A stretch of DNA of 64,000 nucleotides from Aaosphaeria pasadenensis (GCA_022813625.1 JAKLMB010000001.1:2046001-2110000); one strand, 5' to 3'; positions 43,756 through 54,853 are shown, counted from the stretch's first letter. The notes: a model not told the origin generated them from the letters alone. A program made the numbers and translations.

Positions 43756-46696
43756 ATGGCACTGGTCGCGCCGCCTGCCAACGATCGCAAGCGCGTAAAG
43801 GTTTACGAACTCAAGAACAATGACTGGTTCGATAGGGGTACTGGCTTCTGCAAAGGCGTCATTGCAAATGTATGTCCGACGCGACTCTGCGGGCCGTGAC
43901 AAAATCTCTGCGTTGCGGCCGTGCCATCGTTGCCCGCGAACCCCTCTCTTCTGTTGTGCTTGAAATCGTGCAGAGACTAACATCGAGCAGGAAGAGGCAA
44001 GAATCGTTGTCGTATCGGAAGACGATCCCGGCCGTGAGCTTCTGTTAACGCGAATCTCCAAAGACGATGGATATCAGAAACAGCAAGGTACGAAGACTAC
44101 GCACGTGCGCGATCTCGGACAAGTACTGAACGGACTTTAGATACACTCATAGTGTGGACTGAACACAATGGCACGGATATGGCTCTTAGTTTCCAGGAGC
44201 CGGAGGGATGCGCTGGCATATGGTATATCACATGTCCTTGACCTGACCCAACCGCGCCGTACTGACACCTGATAGGGAATTCGTGAACGAAGTTCAATCG
44301 CGACTTCAATCTCTTGCCCAAGGTATGCAACCCTCGATAATTTGCGAGTCGAAAAAGTTTACTAACTTGGATCAGACGATGGCCTTTCCGACGATATTGG
44401 TGAGGCAATCAGTCCCATCATGCTTCCCCTTCCAGACCTGGGCAACCTCCTCGAAGTCGAAAACCATATGCGCGCAGCGAACGGAACCCCTGGCGGACGC
44501 GAAGCATTGGCTAAATTCATCCTCGCACATGATTACATACCGAAACTCATCCCTCTGGTGGAAATGGCCGAGGACCTCGAAAGCGCGTCTGATCTACACC
44601 GCCTGTGCAGCATCATGAAGACACTCATCCTGCTCAACGACACCTCCATTATAGAATATGTCGTTACGGACGAGGTGGTCCTGGGAGTAGTGGGCGCGCT
44701 CGAGTATGATCCAGACTTCCCTCTCCACAAAGCCAATCACCGGCAATACCTAGCCGATGAGTCCAAGTTCAAAGAAGTCGTGAAGATCGAAGATCAGAAC
44801 ATAAGGAGAAAGATTCATTACACATATCGACTGCAGTACCTTAAGGACGTAGTGCTGGCCCGCATCCTCGATGATCCCACATTCTCCGTTCTCAACTCCT
44901 TGATATTCTTCCACCAAGTCGACATTGTTCAACACCTCCAATCAAATGGTGCATTCTTGAAAGAGTTGTTCGGGATTTTCACGCCGGCCGAGCGGAACCT
45001 ACAGCGACAGAAGGACGCGGTGTTATTCATACAGCAGTGCTGCGCCATCGGAAAGAGCTTGCAAGCAAATGCAAGGGCCCAACTCTACCAAAACTTCATC
45101 AGTCATGGCCTTCTCGACGTGATCCAGTTTGCGCTCAAGCACCAAGATGCCTCGGTGCGAGTTGCCGGAACCGATATTTTGGTTGCTCTCATCGACCATG
45201 ACGCCCTGATGGTGCGAAGCTACATCTTCAAGGCTATACAGGAGAAGTCGAAGCCGTTGACCGACACACTCATCGAGCTGCTACTCATCGAGGTTGATCT
45301 GGGCGTCAAGATGCAAATGGCCGATGCTATCAAAATCCTACTCGACCCGAACGCGAACTCGGCTTCGATGGAGGCGCTCTCGCGCACGAATAGCGAATTC
45401 TTGGCTAAGATCCGAGGATCGTTACCAACTATGCCACACCAAGACTCCTTCATTCAGACATTTTATGATGAGTCGGCACGGAAACTTTTCCAACCCCTGA
45501 AGGATCTTGAAGGAAGGGAAAACAGTAAGTCACAATCGCCACTACTCTGTGTCGATACTAACACAATTTGCAGTGGAAGATCTCTCCATCCAAGAAGTCT
45601 CCCTGTACTCGCATCTTGTCGAGATGCTATGCTTCTTCATTCGCCAACATTCTTTCCGGAGTAAATATTTTGTTCTCTCTGAAGGGCTCGCTGCACGGGT
45701 GGCTCAACTCATGGAGTGTCCAGAGAAGCATCTAAAGCTGAGTAAGTCCACAGACCTCAAGATCTAATCCGATCGATTGATTGCTGACTTTTCCTAGCGG
45801 CACTTAAGTATTTCCGTACATGCATAGGATTGCACGATGAGTTCCACAACCGGCAGATCGTCACACACCAGCTGTTCGAACCGATTCTGAAGATACTGTT
45901 TGATACCATGCCTCGGGACAATCTGTTGAACTCTGCTTGTCTTGAGCTCTTCGAGTTCATCAAGCGAGAGAACATCAAAGTCATCGTCGAGCACCTTGTA
46001 TCGACCTACCGAGAAAAATTTCAGAGCATCACCTACGTCGATACGTTCCAGAACTTGGTACTCCGCTACGATCAGATGCACGAGCCACCCACAACGCAGG
46101 AGCTGGAAGATTCTTTCACCAGCGTTGATACCCGAATCAGCGAGACCCCCCACCGCCATGGCATGGTGAACGGCAACAAGTGGGGTCAAGGACTGAAGGA
46201 GGCAGATCCTGATGAAGAGGCTTATTTCAACGCATCCGACGACGAGGATGACGATTTGCCCGTCAACGCAAAGCCCGTGTTGAACGGCGCGTCTCCCGTT
46301 CGGCCGCTCGTGAATTATCCAGACGACGAAGGAGAGGAGGACGACATGGACATTCTAGCGAGTAGCACCCCTGAAACGTCACCTCAGAGCATATCGACTT
46401 CGACACAAACGCTAGAGAACAGTCCGACTGCCAAGTCGAATCCAACATCACCACCTGAGCGGATTTCTGAGAAGCGCAGAAGAGAGGAGGACGAGGAGGA
46501 CGAACTCATCACGAGTCTCTCTTCATCCGGAAGCAAGCGACGTGCTTCTTTGACCAGCAATACCAGTACGAACAGCCTACGCAGCTTGCGCCGCAAGAAT
46601 TCAGTGACTTCGGCCAAAGATGCCGGTGGAGGGCCGAAGAAGATTTCGCTTTCGATACCTTTGAAGAGCGGCGGGGAAGGAGGGGAGGGAGATTAA
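43756..46696 (+). CDS. PSY2: Serine/threonine protein phosphatase 4 regulatory subunit 3 (SMEK/PSY2)
   Basis: Seven exons (43756-43869, 43991-44087, 44141-44222, 44276-44322, 44376-45524, 45574-45741, 45798-46696) join in frame to 851 residues. The N-terminus is an EVH1/RanBP1-like domain (VKVYELKNNDWFDRGTGFC, then LIVWTEHNGTDMALSFQEPE), followed by the SMK-1/armadillo domain (residues about 145-600) with EYDPDFPLHKANHRQYL, FRSKYFVLSEGLAARVAQLM and LKYFRTCIGLHDEF-type segments. The C-terminus is acidic then basic, with KRRR-type nuclear localisation signals. PSY2 targets PP4 to substrates such as Rad53 and gamma-H2A in DNA-damage recovery. All five early introns are short with clear signals. 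Confidence 0.95.
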
Positions 46697-47653
46697 TCAG
46701 TACGAGCGGAGTAGTGCGACTAGGATCAATTCTGCTACCTTTTTCACGAGATACCCTTGGAACGGGCGACGAATTGCTAACGATTTGGAATCATTTTGGG
46801 CGCGGGGGCTTTGCGCGAGGAAATGGCTAGCATGGACGGTGCAAATGGCGTTTTCAATCACAAACAACAACACACAGAGTTCGGGAATCCGACCAGCCAC
46901 CTTTTTCTGCAAGCGATTGGAGAACTGGAGCGGTCGGTCCGTACGGTATAAGAAGGAATGGGCTATGTTCAGCGGCGCGCGCGGCTTTGTTGCAAATTAT
47001 TTTCTGGGGTGACTCTTCTTCTTTTTTTTTTCGGTCCCTTGCCCGGTTGGACTGTGTATCATATTAGCTTTCTCCTCTCTGCGAAGGAGAGGAGGGGAAT
47101 AGGGAAGGGGGAGGGGGACGATGGTGAATATGGGGGGATAATCTCTGTCATGATCGATTGATCGTCTTTTGACGGACTGCCGTAGTAGCCAAAGTGCAGA
47201 ATGAGCCCAGTTGTTTGAAATCGAGGTGTCTGTGTGAGCGTGCTCTTCGACTGCAATTTTTGGAAGTGCCTTGATATTTGATATCTATTTAGAAGTTTAT
47301 ACTCAAACCAGCAAATCCGCCCAGACAAAAAGCCACACGCAACCCGTGAATGGTGCGGGGTCACGTTCTTTCGCGTCGTCACGAAAACGCGCCGCTCGGT
47401 ACCTCCGAGAAAAGATTAGGGACCCCGCCCTCACGACGACGTCCCCCTCCATACCTTAGGTACCTGACGTACAACATCAATTGAACGTCCCGCTCTTACA
47501 ACCACGAGATTTCAGTCCACACATAATCTACGATTTCTTCGAATTATCACGCACGACCGACCGCAAATCGGGCAATTCCAAATGCCCACCACCACCTCGC
47601 CCACCTCGACCTCCGACTCCTCACAACCAACACAACAACCCAAATCCGACACA
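46697..47653. other. Intergenic plus possible DFR1 leader, nothing else seen
   Basis: 3' flank of PSY2 and promoter of DFR1. An earlier in-frame ATG for DFR1 lies at 47582. Confidence 0.55.
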
Positions 47654-48352
47654 ATGCCCCCTCTACCACCGTCCTCGCCCTCGACGATACCTCTAACCCT
47701 AATCCTCGCCGCAACACCCTCCCTCGGCATCGGCCGCGCGGGCGGCCTTCCCTGGCCGATGCTCAAGAAAGAAATGGCTTGGTTCACTAGGGTCACGAAG
47801 CGCGTTCCCTCACCCACCTCCTCTACTTCCACTTCCTCGTCCGACGTTGCCGCCGCACGAAAGATTAATGCGGTGATAATGGGCCGCAAAACATGGGACT
47901 CCATACCCCCGCGCTTCCGCCCGCTCAAAGATAGGCTGAACGTCGTTGTCACGCGCGACGTGTCTGGTTTCCTCTCCGCGAACAACATCGCCTCCAGCAA
48001 TGGGGAGACGAAAGAGGGGCCGGTCGTCGTAGGGAGCTTACCTGCTGCGATTGAGGCGCTGCGTAGCGAGGGTGAGGAGGGGAGGGAGGTTTCACGGGCA
48101 TGGGTGATTGGCGGGGCGAGTATATACACTGAGGCGCTGGGGTTGAAGGAGACGAATAGGGTGGTGTTGACGAAGATTAAGAGGGAATACGAGTGCGATG
48201 CCTTTTTTCCTGTGGACCTTGAGGGGGGCGAGGGGGGGTGGAGGAGGGTTGGGAGGGAGGGGCTTGAGGAGTGGGTTGGGGAGGAAGTACCGGAGGGGGA
48301 GGTGGTGGAGGGGGATGTGGCGTTTGAGTTTTGTCTGTTTGAGAGGGATTGA
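47654..48352 (+). CDS. DFR1: Dihydrofolate reductase
   Basis: A single exon. Starting at the ATG at 47654 gives 232 residues beginning MPPLPPSSPSTIPLTLILAA; the in-frame ATG at 47582 would add 24 Ser/Thr/Gln-rich residues and is less like family members. DHFR motifs in order: ATPSLGIGRAGGLPWPMLKK (folate and NADPH site, with the WPM Pro-Trp), VIMGRKTWDSIPPRFRPL, NVVVTRD, and AWVIGGASIY (cofactor loop), ending with DAFFPVDL. It reduces dihydrofolate to tetrahydrofolate for thymidylate, purine and methionine synthesis. The 3' third is extremely G-rich (GGAGG runs) and encodes a Gly/Glu/Val-rich insertion near the C-terminus. It converges with THI6, with 105 bp between stops. Confidence 0.95.
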   Translation: MPPLPPSSPSTIPLTLILAATPSLGIGRAGGLPWPMLKKEMAWFTRVTKRVPSPTSSTSTSSSDVAAARKINAVIMGRKTWDSIPPRFRPLKDRLNVVVTRDVSGFLSANNIASSNGETKEGPVVVGSLPAAIEALRSEGEEGREVSRAWVIGGASIYTEALGLKETNRVVLTKIKREYECDAFFPVDLEGGEGGWRRVGREGLEEWVGEEVPEGEVVEGDVAFEFCLFERD

Positions 48353-48457
48353 TGGATAGGATAGGTTTATGGGAGGGGAGGGGAGAAAGAGGGGGGCTAG
48401 GGGGATGTATGTATTGTATTTGTAGATTATATATATGAAGGGTGGAGGGAGGGATGT

Positions 48458-50140
48458 CTATGGTAATTGCAATAATCCTATGTCGGGGATGCTTCTGAAA
48501 AGGTCAACTTTAAGTGCGGAGCGTAGCCACGAAGGCGGCGCCTCCGACTCGTCTCTCCCGTAGTGGTACAATGAGTCTATGAAAGCTGGTATAAATGTTC
48601 CTGGGCCCTTCACGCTGGGAGCCCTCGCAGCGCGCTCGGCTGCGATCTCGTAGTGCAGTATGCCGGCGACCGCAGCGTAGAATGCGTCGCTGCCCTCCTT
48701 TTTCGCAGCAGCCAGATACGAAGCCAGCGTGGTGCCCAGCGTACACCCGGATCCAGTGATGAGGCCGAGGTACTCGTGGCCGTTGCGAATAGCGCAGGTG
48801 CGGTACCCGTCGCTCAGGACGTCCTTCGCTCCGGTCATGAGCACGATGTTGCGTTCCCTCGCCGCAATCCGGGATACAATGTATGCTTTCTGCTCGAGTG
48901 TGAAAAGAGAGTCCCCACTATCGACACCTTTCTGCTGTTGCTCGTTCGGGAGGCTGAGAGTGAAGCCGCTCGCGCGTGCGACGGACAGAATCTCCCGTTC
49001 GTTTCCCTTTATGAGAGAGAAATGCCCGCTGGCAAGGAGGAAGGAGAGTGCGGAGCGGCGTGCGGAGGTGGCGCCCGCACCCACGGGGTCCAGGACGATG
49101 GGCCCGCCGACGGAGTTGTAGGCAGAGATGGCGAGGCGGTGGTTGTTGAGGGCGTCAGGGGTTGCGGTGCCCATGTTGATAACGAGGCCGCCGCCGAGGT
49201 TGGCGAGGTCGAGGGCTTCTGCGCCGTTGTTCGACATTATAGGAGAGGCACCGATGGCGAGGGCCACAGAGGCGGCGAAGTTTTGCACGACGAGGTTCGT
49301 CATGTTGTGCGAGAGGGGGGAGTGCTTGCGGACGGCGGCGAGCGATGTGATGGAGGCATTGGTGATGTTGTCGAGTTCGAGTTCGGAAGGCTGCCAGGTA
49401 GGTGGGTTTGATGGCGATGTCTTTGGGGAGAAAGGGGGCGGCGAGGTTATGAGCTTGTGGAGATTTTGTGAGGCCTTGGATGGGTCTGAAGCCCCTACGA
49501 TGGCGCTCACGACCGCGACGCCGTCGATGGATTTCGGTTTGGGGGTGGTAGGGCTCGGGGCGAAGAGTTGGTAGATGATATTCTGGACGTTTGAAGCGTT
49601 GACGCCGCCGATGCAGACGGTCTTGATGTTTCGCGCCTTTTCGTCCTCGCTGGTGCCGAGATAGTGGAGGATCTTGCGGATGCCATTGATTCCTAGGATG
49701 TCCTTGGTATTCTTTTTCGTATTGGTGGCATAGAGGGTTCCGATGCCCAGGTAGTCTGCACCTCTTTCGACGGCTATCCTGGCTTCTTCGATGGATGATA
49801 CTGTTGCTCCGATGATCTTGTCAGGGCCGAGCAGTTGTCGAGCCGTGGCAACGTTCATGTCATCCTGGCCGACATGCACGCCCTCGCATCCAACGGCGAG
49901 GGCAACGTCGACACGGTCGTTGATGAGGAGAGGGACGCCGTGCTGTTTGCATTTTTCGTGTAGGGCCTTTCCGATCTTGATGAGCTCTCCCGTGTCGGCA
50001 GTCTTCTCACGGAGCTGGACGATGGTGACTCCGCCTTGCAGGGCCTGTTCGACTACCTCGACTAGGTCCCTGTCTCCAAGGATGGCGGGCGTGGAGTCCG
50101 TCACTAGATAGAGGGAATAGTCGACCGCTGCAGGGGCCAT
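48458..50140 (-). CDS. THI6: Bifunctional thiamine-phosphate synthase / hydroxyethylthiazole kinase
   Basis: A single exon of 560 residues from the ATG at 50140 (MAPAAVDYSLYLVTD); the ten in-frame codons before it have no ATG. The N-terminal TenI/ThiE-type barrel has ALQGGVTIVQLREK, LLINDRVDVALAVGCEGVHVG and GADYLGIGTLYATNTKK; the C-terminal ThiM-type kinase has NMTNLVVQNFAASVALAIGA, GPIVLDPVGAGATSARR, IKGNEREIL and the catalytic GSGC. The order matches yeast Thi6. It joins HMP-PP and HET-P to thiamine phosphate, and phosphorylates salvaged hydroxyethylthiazole. I looked for a TPP-riboswitch core (CTGAGA) in the leader and saw none. Confidence 0.96.
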   Translation of the reverse strand: MAPAAVDYSLYLVTDSTPAILGDRDLVEVVEQALQGGVTIVQLREKTADTGELIKIGKALHEKCKQHGVPLLINDRVDVALAVGCEGVHVGQDDMNVATARQLLGPDKIIGATVSSIEEARIAVERGADYLGIGTLYATNTKKNTKDILGINGIRKILHYLGTSEDEKARNIKTVCIGGVNASNVQNIIYQLFAPSPTTPKPKSIDGVAVVSAIVGASDPSKASQNLHKLITSPPPFSPKTSPSNPPTWQPSELELDNITNASITSLAAVRKHSPLSHNMTNLVVQNFAASVALAIGASPIMSNNGAEALDLANLGGGLVINMGTATPDALNNHRLAISAYNSVGGPIVLDPVGAGATSARRSALSFLLASGHFSLIKGNEREILSVARASGFTLSLPNEQQQKGVDSGDSLFTLEQKAYIVSRIAARERNIVLMTGAKDVLSDGYRTCAIRNGHEYLGLITGSGCTLGTTLASYLAAAKKEGSDAFYAAVAGILHYEIAAERAARAPSVKGPGTFIPAFIDSLYHYGRDESEAPPSWLRSALKVDLFRSIPDIGLLQLP

Positions 50141-51581
50141 GTTGGAGCCGTTTGTTGAGTTCTTTTTCAATACTCAAGTTTCTTGAATTGAACTACATAC
50201 ACTACGTCAGTGGTGGTTGCAGGGATTGACGTTTGCTGGTTTGAGCAAGCTTGGAGGATTTGTTTTGATCCCATAGACAATTCAAGTTCTTTCTTGGAAT
50301 TGAATCGAAGTAATGAATTGCATTGGCGCAGATTGAATGAAACTCACATGACACGACGCTCAACAGGACTGCAGACGACAAGAGAGCAAAGCTGTACTGA
50401 TTGTCGTTCACGTCCGAGGGGCTCTTTGGTGGGGTCGGATGGCTTGGTGGTTTAGTATGCAATTAGTGGGATGATGTGCGTCTGTAGCTTGTAGTAGGAG
50501 GTTTTAGTTAATTACGAGAACCGCTGTAGTCATGGATATCCAACCACAAATCACGGAAATCGATCGATGATGAGCGGACGACAACGATATTAGCATTGTT
50601 AGCATATGAATTGGCATTGGCACTGGCATGTGCGATCCGCAAATAATCAAATTGGAGGACAAACGGGTCGATGAGTTCTTTCATGCAGAGTGGGGATTAT
50701 TGCTTGGATCTTGCTCATATTGTTGCTTGTAGCTGAATATGTGATCATACTTGAAGATAAATCAATGGGTTTGATGATTAACAAACAGATGAAAAGGTTG
50801 CTGACGCTGATGCTGATGGCAGTGATGATGAAATGTATGATGTTTGTATGTGTGTAACGTTCCTCGAAAGGTGGAATTAAGGTTAGTCTGGGTGAATCTC
50901 GGCAACAACTGAATTTTAAAGTCCGGCGGCCACCTTTTGCGACTCCATCCCACACACTTAAACACACAAACTCTCACCCTGCCCTGCCCTACTCATCCTT
51001 CTTCCATCTCCCACCATCTCTCCTCCTCCCTCCAACTCTATCCATCTCCTTCACAGGAACACAACAACATCAACAATCATCTGCCATCAACCCCATCAGC
51101 CATCTCCCCATCCAGCTCCCCGCTGGTCAAACCTTGCATCGCTCACTGTAGCCAACACAACACGCAAACCCCGCGCCCGCACCTCGCGTTGCCTGCTCGC
51201 GGCCAGTTCACACCCAAACCGCCACCTACCCTTGGGGACCCCTTCGCACCAAACATTCGTATAGCTGTTCCAAGCTGCGGTATATGTATTCGCGCCTCTG
51301 TCACGCTTTCCGACTCGAACCTCCTCCCGAGCTGCAATCATTTCGCATAGCGCGGAAACCAAGCAGTAACCATCATCTTACCAACGGCTAGCCACCTTTT
51401 TCCAAGAGTGACCTCGAGTCCCGCAACCATATCATTCCCAATCCCAAACTTAGACTGCAGTAACTGCATGTCTCTTTCGGCCATCCTTAGCCTTCCAGAC
51501 TTGCCCATACCCGTCCGTCCGCTCCCTCAATAATAAGACCACCAGCCAGTCTTCGATTCCCACACAACAACCACCGCAACC
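50141..51581. other. Divergent promoter region of THI6 and TIF5; long CT-rich leader
   Basis: 1.4 kb without a gene. The right part (about 50940-51580) is pyrimidine-rich on the plus strand (many CATCTCC/CACTC runs) and probably is the 5' leader or core promoter of TIF5. Confidence 0.55.
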
Positions 51582-52859
51582 ATGGCTACCGTCAACATTC
51601 GCCGCGATGTCACCGATCCCTTCTATCGTTACAAGATGGAGCGCCTCCAGTCCAAGATTGAGGGCAAGGGCAACGGTATTAAGACCGTCATCGTCAATCT
51701 GAGCAGTGTCGCCCAGTCGCTCGCCCGTCCTCCCTCTTATGTCATCAAGTACTTCGGTTTCGAGTTGGGTGCCCAGACCAACACCAACCCGGCCGACGAC
51801 CGTTGGATCATCAACGGCGCCCACGACGCCTCCAAGCTCCAAGACTACTTGGACGGCTTCATCTCCAAGTTCGTTCTCTGCAAGAAGTGCAAGAACCCCG
51901 AGACCGATGTTAACATCAAGGACGGCCGTATCAACCTCGACTGCAAGGCCTGCGGAAAGATCTCCGACGTGGATCTGCGTCTGAAGCTCAGTTCGTTCAT
52001 CTTGAAGAACCAGCCCAAGAAGGGAAAGAAGGACAAGTCCACCAAGAAGGCTGAGCGCAAGGCCCGCAAGGAGGCCGAGGCAAATGCCGAGGACGGTTCC
52101 CAGAACGGCGGCAGCCCTGGCGACAGCGCCTCTGACCAAGCCGAGGAGAACGGCGACGTTGAGCTCGATGCTGGTAGCGATGATGAACTCACCCGCCAGA
52201 TCAACGAGGGAGCCTTGGAGCTTGATGACGACGATGAGAAGGAGGTTGAATGGTCCGTTGATACCTCTGAGGAAGCCGTCCGCGCTCGTGCCAAGGAGCT
52301 TCCTGATGACCTCAAGCGTGCTGTTGTTGTAGAAGAGGACGAGGACGGCGAGGGCGGAGGCAACAGCGCCTATGACCACTACGGCAAGTGGGTGCTAGAC
52401 ACCGCTGCCGAGAAGGGAAATGTTGATGCCCTTGATAACGTGGATATTTACCTCAAGGCCCAGGAATTCGGTGTGGAGAAGAAGCACCGCACGCTTACCG
52501 TCTTGGCTCAGACTCTCTTCGACGAGAACATTGTCAAGAAGAAGCAGGTAGAGAAGCGTGCCGCCGTCTTGAAGAAGATGATCACCTCTGAGCGCCACGA
52601 GAAGGCCTTCCTCGGTGGTCTCGAGCGTTTCGTCGGCAACGAGAAGCCAGAGCTCATCCCTCAGGTTTCCGCCATCTTGCTCCAGGTCTACGAGCATGAC
52701 CTTGTTTCCGAGGAAGTCCTCAAGCCATGGGGTGCCAAGGCTAGCAAGAAGTATGTTGACATCAAGACTAGCAAGAGCGTTCGCAAGTCGGCCGAGAAGT
52801 TTATGGAATGGCTCGAGACCGCCGAGAGCGACGAAGAGGAGGACTCTGATGACGAGTAA
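51582..52859 (+). CDS. TIF5: Translation initiation factor eIF5
   Basis: A single exon of 425 residues. The N-terminal GAP domain has DVTDPFYRYKMERLQSKIEG, whose Arg-16 corresponds to the yeast arginine finger, and KGNGIKTVIVNLSSVAQSL, followed by a C2-C2 zinc ribbon (Cys-100, Cys-103 then DCKACGK). A Lys-rich then acidic linker (about residues 145-230) leads into a W2/HEAT domain (about 265-420) ending with the acidic-aromatic boxes FMEWLETAESDEEEDSDDE. eIF5 stimulates GTP hydrolysis by eIF2 at the start codon and binds eIF3 and eIF1. Codon use is strongly biased to C-ending codons, as expected for high expression. Confidence 0.97.
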   Translation: MATVNIRRDVTDPFYRYKMERLQSKIEGKGNGIKTVIVNLSSVAQSLARPPSYVIKYFGFELGAQTNTNPADDRWIINGAHDASKLQDYLDGFISKFVLCKKCKNPETDVNIKDGRINLDCKACGKISDVDLRLKLSSFILKNQPKKGKKDKSTKKAERKARKEAEANAEDGSQNGGSPGDSASDQAEENGDVELDAGSDDELTRQINEGALELDDDDEKEVEWSVDTSEEAVRARAKELPDDLKRAVVVEEDEDGEGGGNSAYDHYGKWVLDTAAEKGNVDALDNVDIYLKAQEFGVEKKHRTLTVLAQTLFDENIVKKKQVEKRAAVLKKMITSERHEKAFLGGLERFVGNEKPELIPQVSAILLQVYEHDLVSEEVLKPWGAKASKKYVDIKTSKSVRKSAEKFMEWLETAESDEEEDSDDE

Positions 52860-53331
52860 GCGTACTGTACCACCTTCGTACCACCACTGCATTATCTTTA
52901 AAGTCCTTGCACTCGTTTCCTAGAGTGTTCCCCTGGAAAGATTAGATGGGACTGTATTTGGAAGATCTTTGGTGTGGATTGCACTTGTTGCAAGTATCCT
53001 TTCTCGGTCGTCTACTTGTTCGTTGTCTCAACTCTTATTGTTGTTTGTTTTTGTTTTCATTATGGCGTAAGGGCCTTCTCCGCTCCTGATCGCCATTGCG
53101 TCTCTGCCTAGGCGGAGTGTACTAGCCAGTCTGTCTCTATCTTATAGCTAAACTGAAATTGGAACTTTCTCTACTTGTATTCATCTGTCTGGCATACCAT
53201 CTCTGAATTCCGAACATTCGGCAAACGTAGTGATCATGTTCTATGCGTCGCGAAAAATGGCATATCCCACTCCGCATCTATCAAGTTCACCAAAGATATA
53301 TACCCATCCTCTTCCAACCCTCCCCTCAACC
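52860..53331. other. Intergenic between convergent genes
   Basis: 3' flanks of TIF5 (plus) and the F-box-like gene (minus); no gene seen. Confidence 0.55.
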
Positions 53332-54192
53332 TCACGCCCACAACCCCCTCGCCCTCAAATCCGGCTCCACCTCCCTCTCCTCACTCTCCACACTCTTCAT
53401 TAACGCCTCCACCAACGGCCCAACCTCCCTCATATACACCTCCTCCGGCATCGCCCCCCTCCCCCCGGCCTCCGCAGCCACCAACTCAAAAACCTGCTCC
53501 CTATCCCAAAACGTCCACGTCCACCACGTGGCCTCCAGCACCGGCGCACCAGGCGCATCGTACCTATTCCAATGGTCCTCCTTGAGCACGAGCGCAACCA
53601 GCCGATTACACCACGTCTTGAACCCCCCTTTCACGAGCGCGCCGTTGCGCACGAACCGCAGCGTGTCGACGCCTTCGAGCCGGCGGAGCAACTGCACGAC
53701 GTCGGCGGTGAAGTCGGCTGGGTAGTGCCAGTAGCCGGAGGAGTGGAACACGATGTCCAGTGTTGCGAGGCGGAGGGTCGGCAGGTTGAAGGCGTGGCGT
53801 CGCCAGGTGCACATGTCGCGGAATTGGTGGGCGCCTGCGACGAGGCGGAGGTGGCGGATGCTGGCGATTTGGTGCGGGTGGAGGGTTTTGGTGATTTGCG
53901 GGGCGAGGGGCGTGAAGGGGTTGGTGAGGGTGAAGGGCGTGTGGGTGAAGGCGAGGCGGGTGAAGTCGTGGGAGAATTGGTGGCAGGTGAGGAGGAGGGC
54001 GAGGTGCGTTGAGGGCGTGTAGGTGGTGTCGAGGATTAGGTGGGAGAGGTTGCTGCGGGGGCAGGCGGAGATGCTGTGAGGGGTTATGAAGCCGGTGTTT
54101 CGAGGTGGTGGTTCGAAGATGTGCTCCATGATGGCGAGGCGGATCTCGGGGGGAAGGCGTAGGAAGGGTGATGTTTGGTGGATTTGGGACAT
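53332..54192 (-). CDS. F-box-like / 2EXR-type hypothetical protein
   Basis: A single exon of 286 residues. The N-terminus has the common fungal LRLPPEIRLAIMEHIF motif of F-box-like/2EXR proteins, followed by LALLLTCHQFSHDFTRLAF and HLRLVAG segments. No catalytic motif, membrane helix or signal peptide. Such genes are numerous in Pezizomycotina and mostly unstudied; the N-terminal motif suggests Skp1 contact, which is an inference. Coding strand is C-rich for the 5' two thirds and G-rich at the 3' end (switch near 53600). A degenerate repeat array lies just upstream (54211-54433). Confidence 0.7.
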   Translation of the reverse strand: MSQIHQTSPFLRLPPEIRLAIMEHIFEPPPRNTGFITPHSISACPRSNLSHLILDTTYTPSTHLALLLTCHQFSHDFTRLAFTHTPFTLTNPFTPLAPQITKTLHPHQIASIRHLRLVAGAHQFRDMCTWRRHAFNLPTLRLATLDIVFHSSGYWHYPADFTADVVQLLRRLEGVDTLRFVRNGALVKGGFKTWCNRLVALVLKEDHWNRYDAPGAPVLEATWWTWTFWDREQVFELVAAEAGGRGAMPEEVYMREVGPLVEALMKSVESEEREVEPDLRARGLWA

Positions 54193-54210
54193 GGCTGTGG
54201 TTTCGAGGTT

Positions 54211-54433
54211 GTTATGGTCAAGATAGGTCCAGTGTAGGTACAGTTTTAATAGATAGGTGCGGTTTGAGTGGCGTCGTAGTCAAGCTGGGTCAAGTATAGT
54301 TGTAGTTTTGATATTGTTGTAGTCAATCGGGGTCCAAGTAGCTCGAGTAAAGCTCCAGCTCTTATATCGCTGTAGTCAAGCTAGGTCCAGCACAGCTACT
54401 ACGACTTTGAAACGTTGAAGTCAGATTAGGTTC
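54211..54433. repeat. Degenerate minisatellite, five copies of a ~20-bp core
   Basis: Cores related to GTTGTAGTCAAGCTAGGTCC start at about 54211, 54273, 54316, 54369 and 54414 (spacing 62, 43, 53 and 45 bp). Sequence between cores is also loosely related (AGTATAGTTGTAGTTTT-like). The array lies immediately upstream of the minus-strand F-box-like gene, so it could be part of its promoter. Confidence 0.75.
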
Positions 54434-54853
54434 AATTGCAGTCGCGAACCTTGTATTCTGAAAAGTAAGACTGTAGGCCTTCGATGCACCTACAGGGGAG
54501 GGTGATCACCGACTTTGTACAAGTTGTAATCGGAGATCTGATAAGAGAAAACGATGCCATCATGGACACGGCATGTTGATATAAACGTCGGCTAGGCCAT
54601 GCGAGATCGGAACGCTAATCCCTCTGCGGGGTATAGTGAAACACGTGATATGGACTATCACTCATGGCAAGCTCGAGCTAGCTTCATGTCATTGTTTATA
54701 CTTACCTGAATTAGCTATTCAAGAGTCCACTGTAAGAATATTCAGTTGGCATTCTCAAAGCCTCAAAAACTGGATGGTTAAGAGCATGTCGTAGATAGTC
54801 AACAATCTCAAGGTCTCGCGAATATATAATTCTGTAACACCAAATGCGACCCT
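54434..54853. other. Intergenic, nothing seen
   Basis: Remaining flank between the repeat array and the 3' end of the monooxygenase gene. Confidence 0.5.

Noticed and set aside
48458..50170. THI6 start at 50170
   Set aside because: That codon is TTG; the first in-frame ATG is at 50140 and begins the conserved domain.
50141..50600. TPP riboswitch upstream of THI6
   Set aside because: No CTGAGA-type core on the minus strand of the leader; fungal TPP riboswitches are better known in THI4 and NMT1 leaders.
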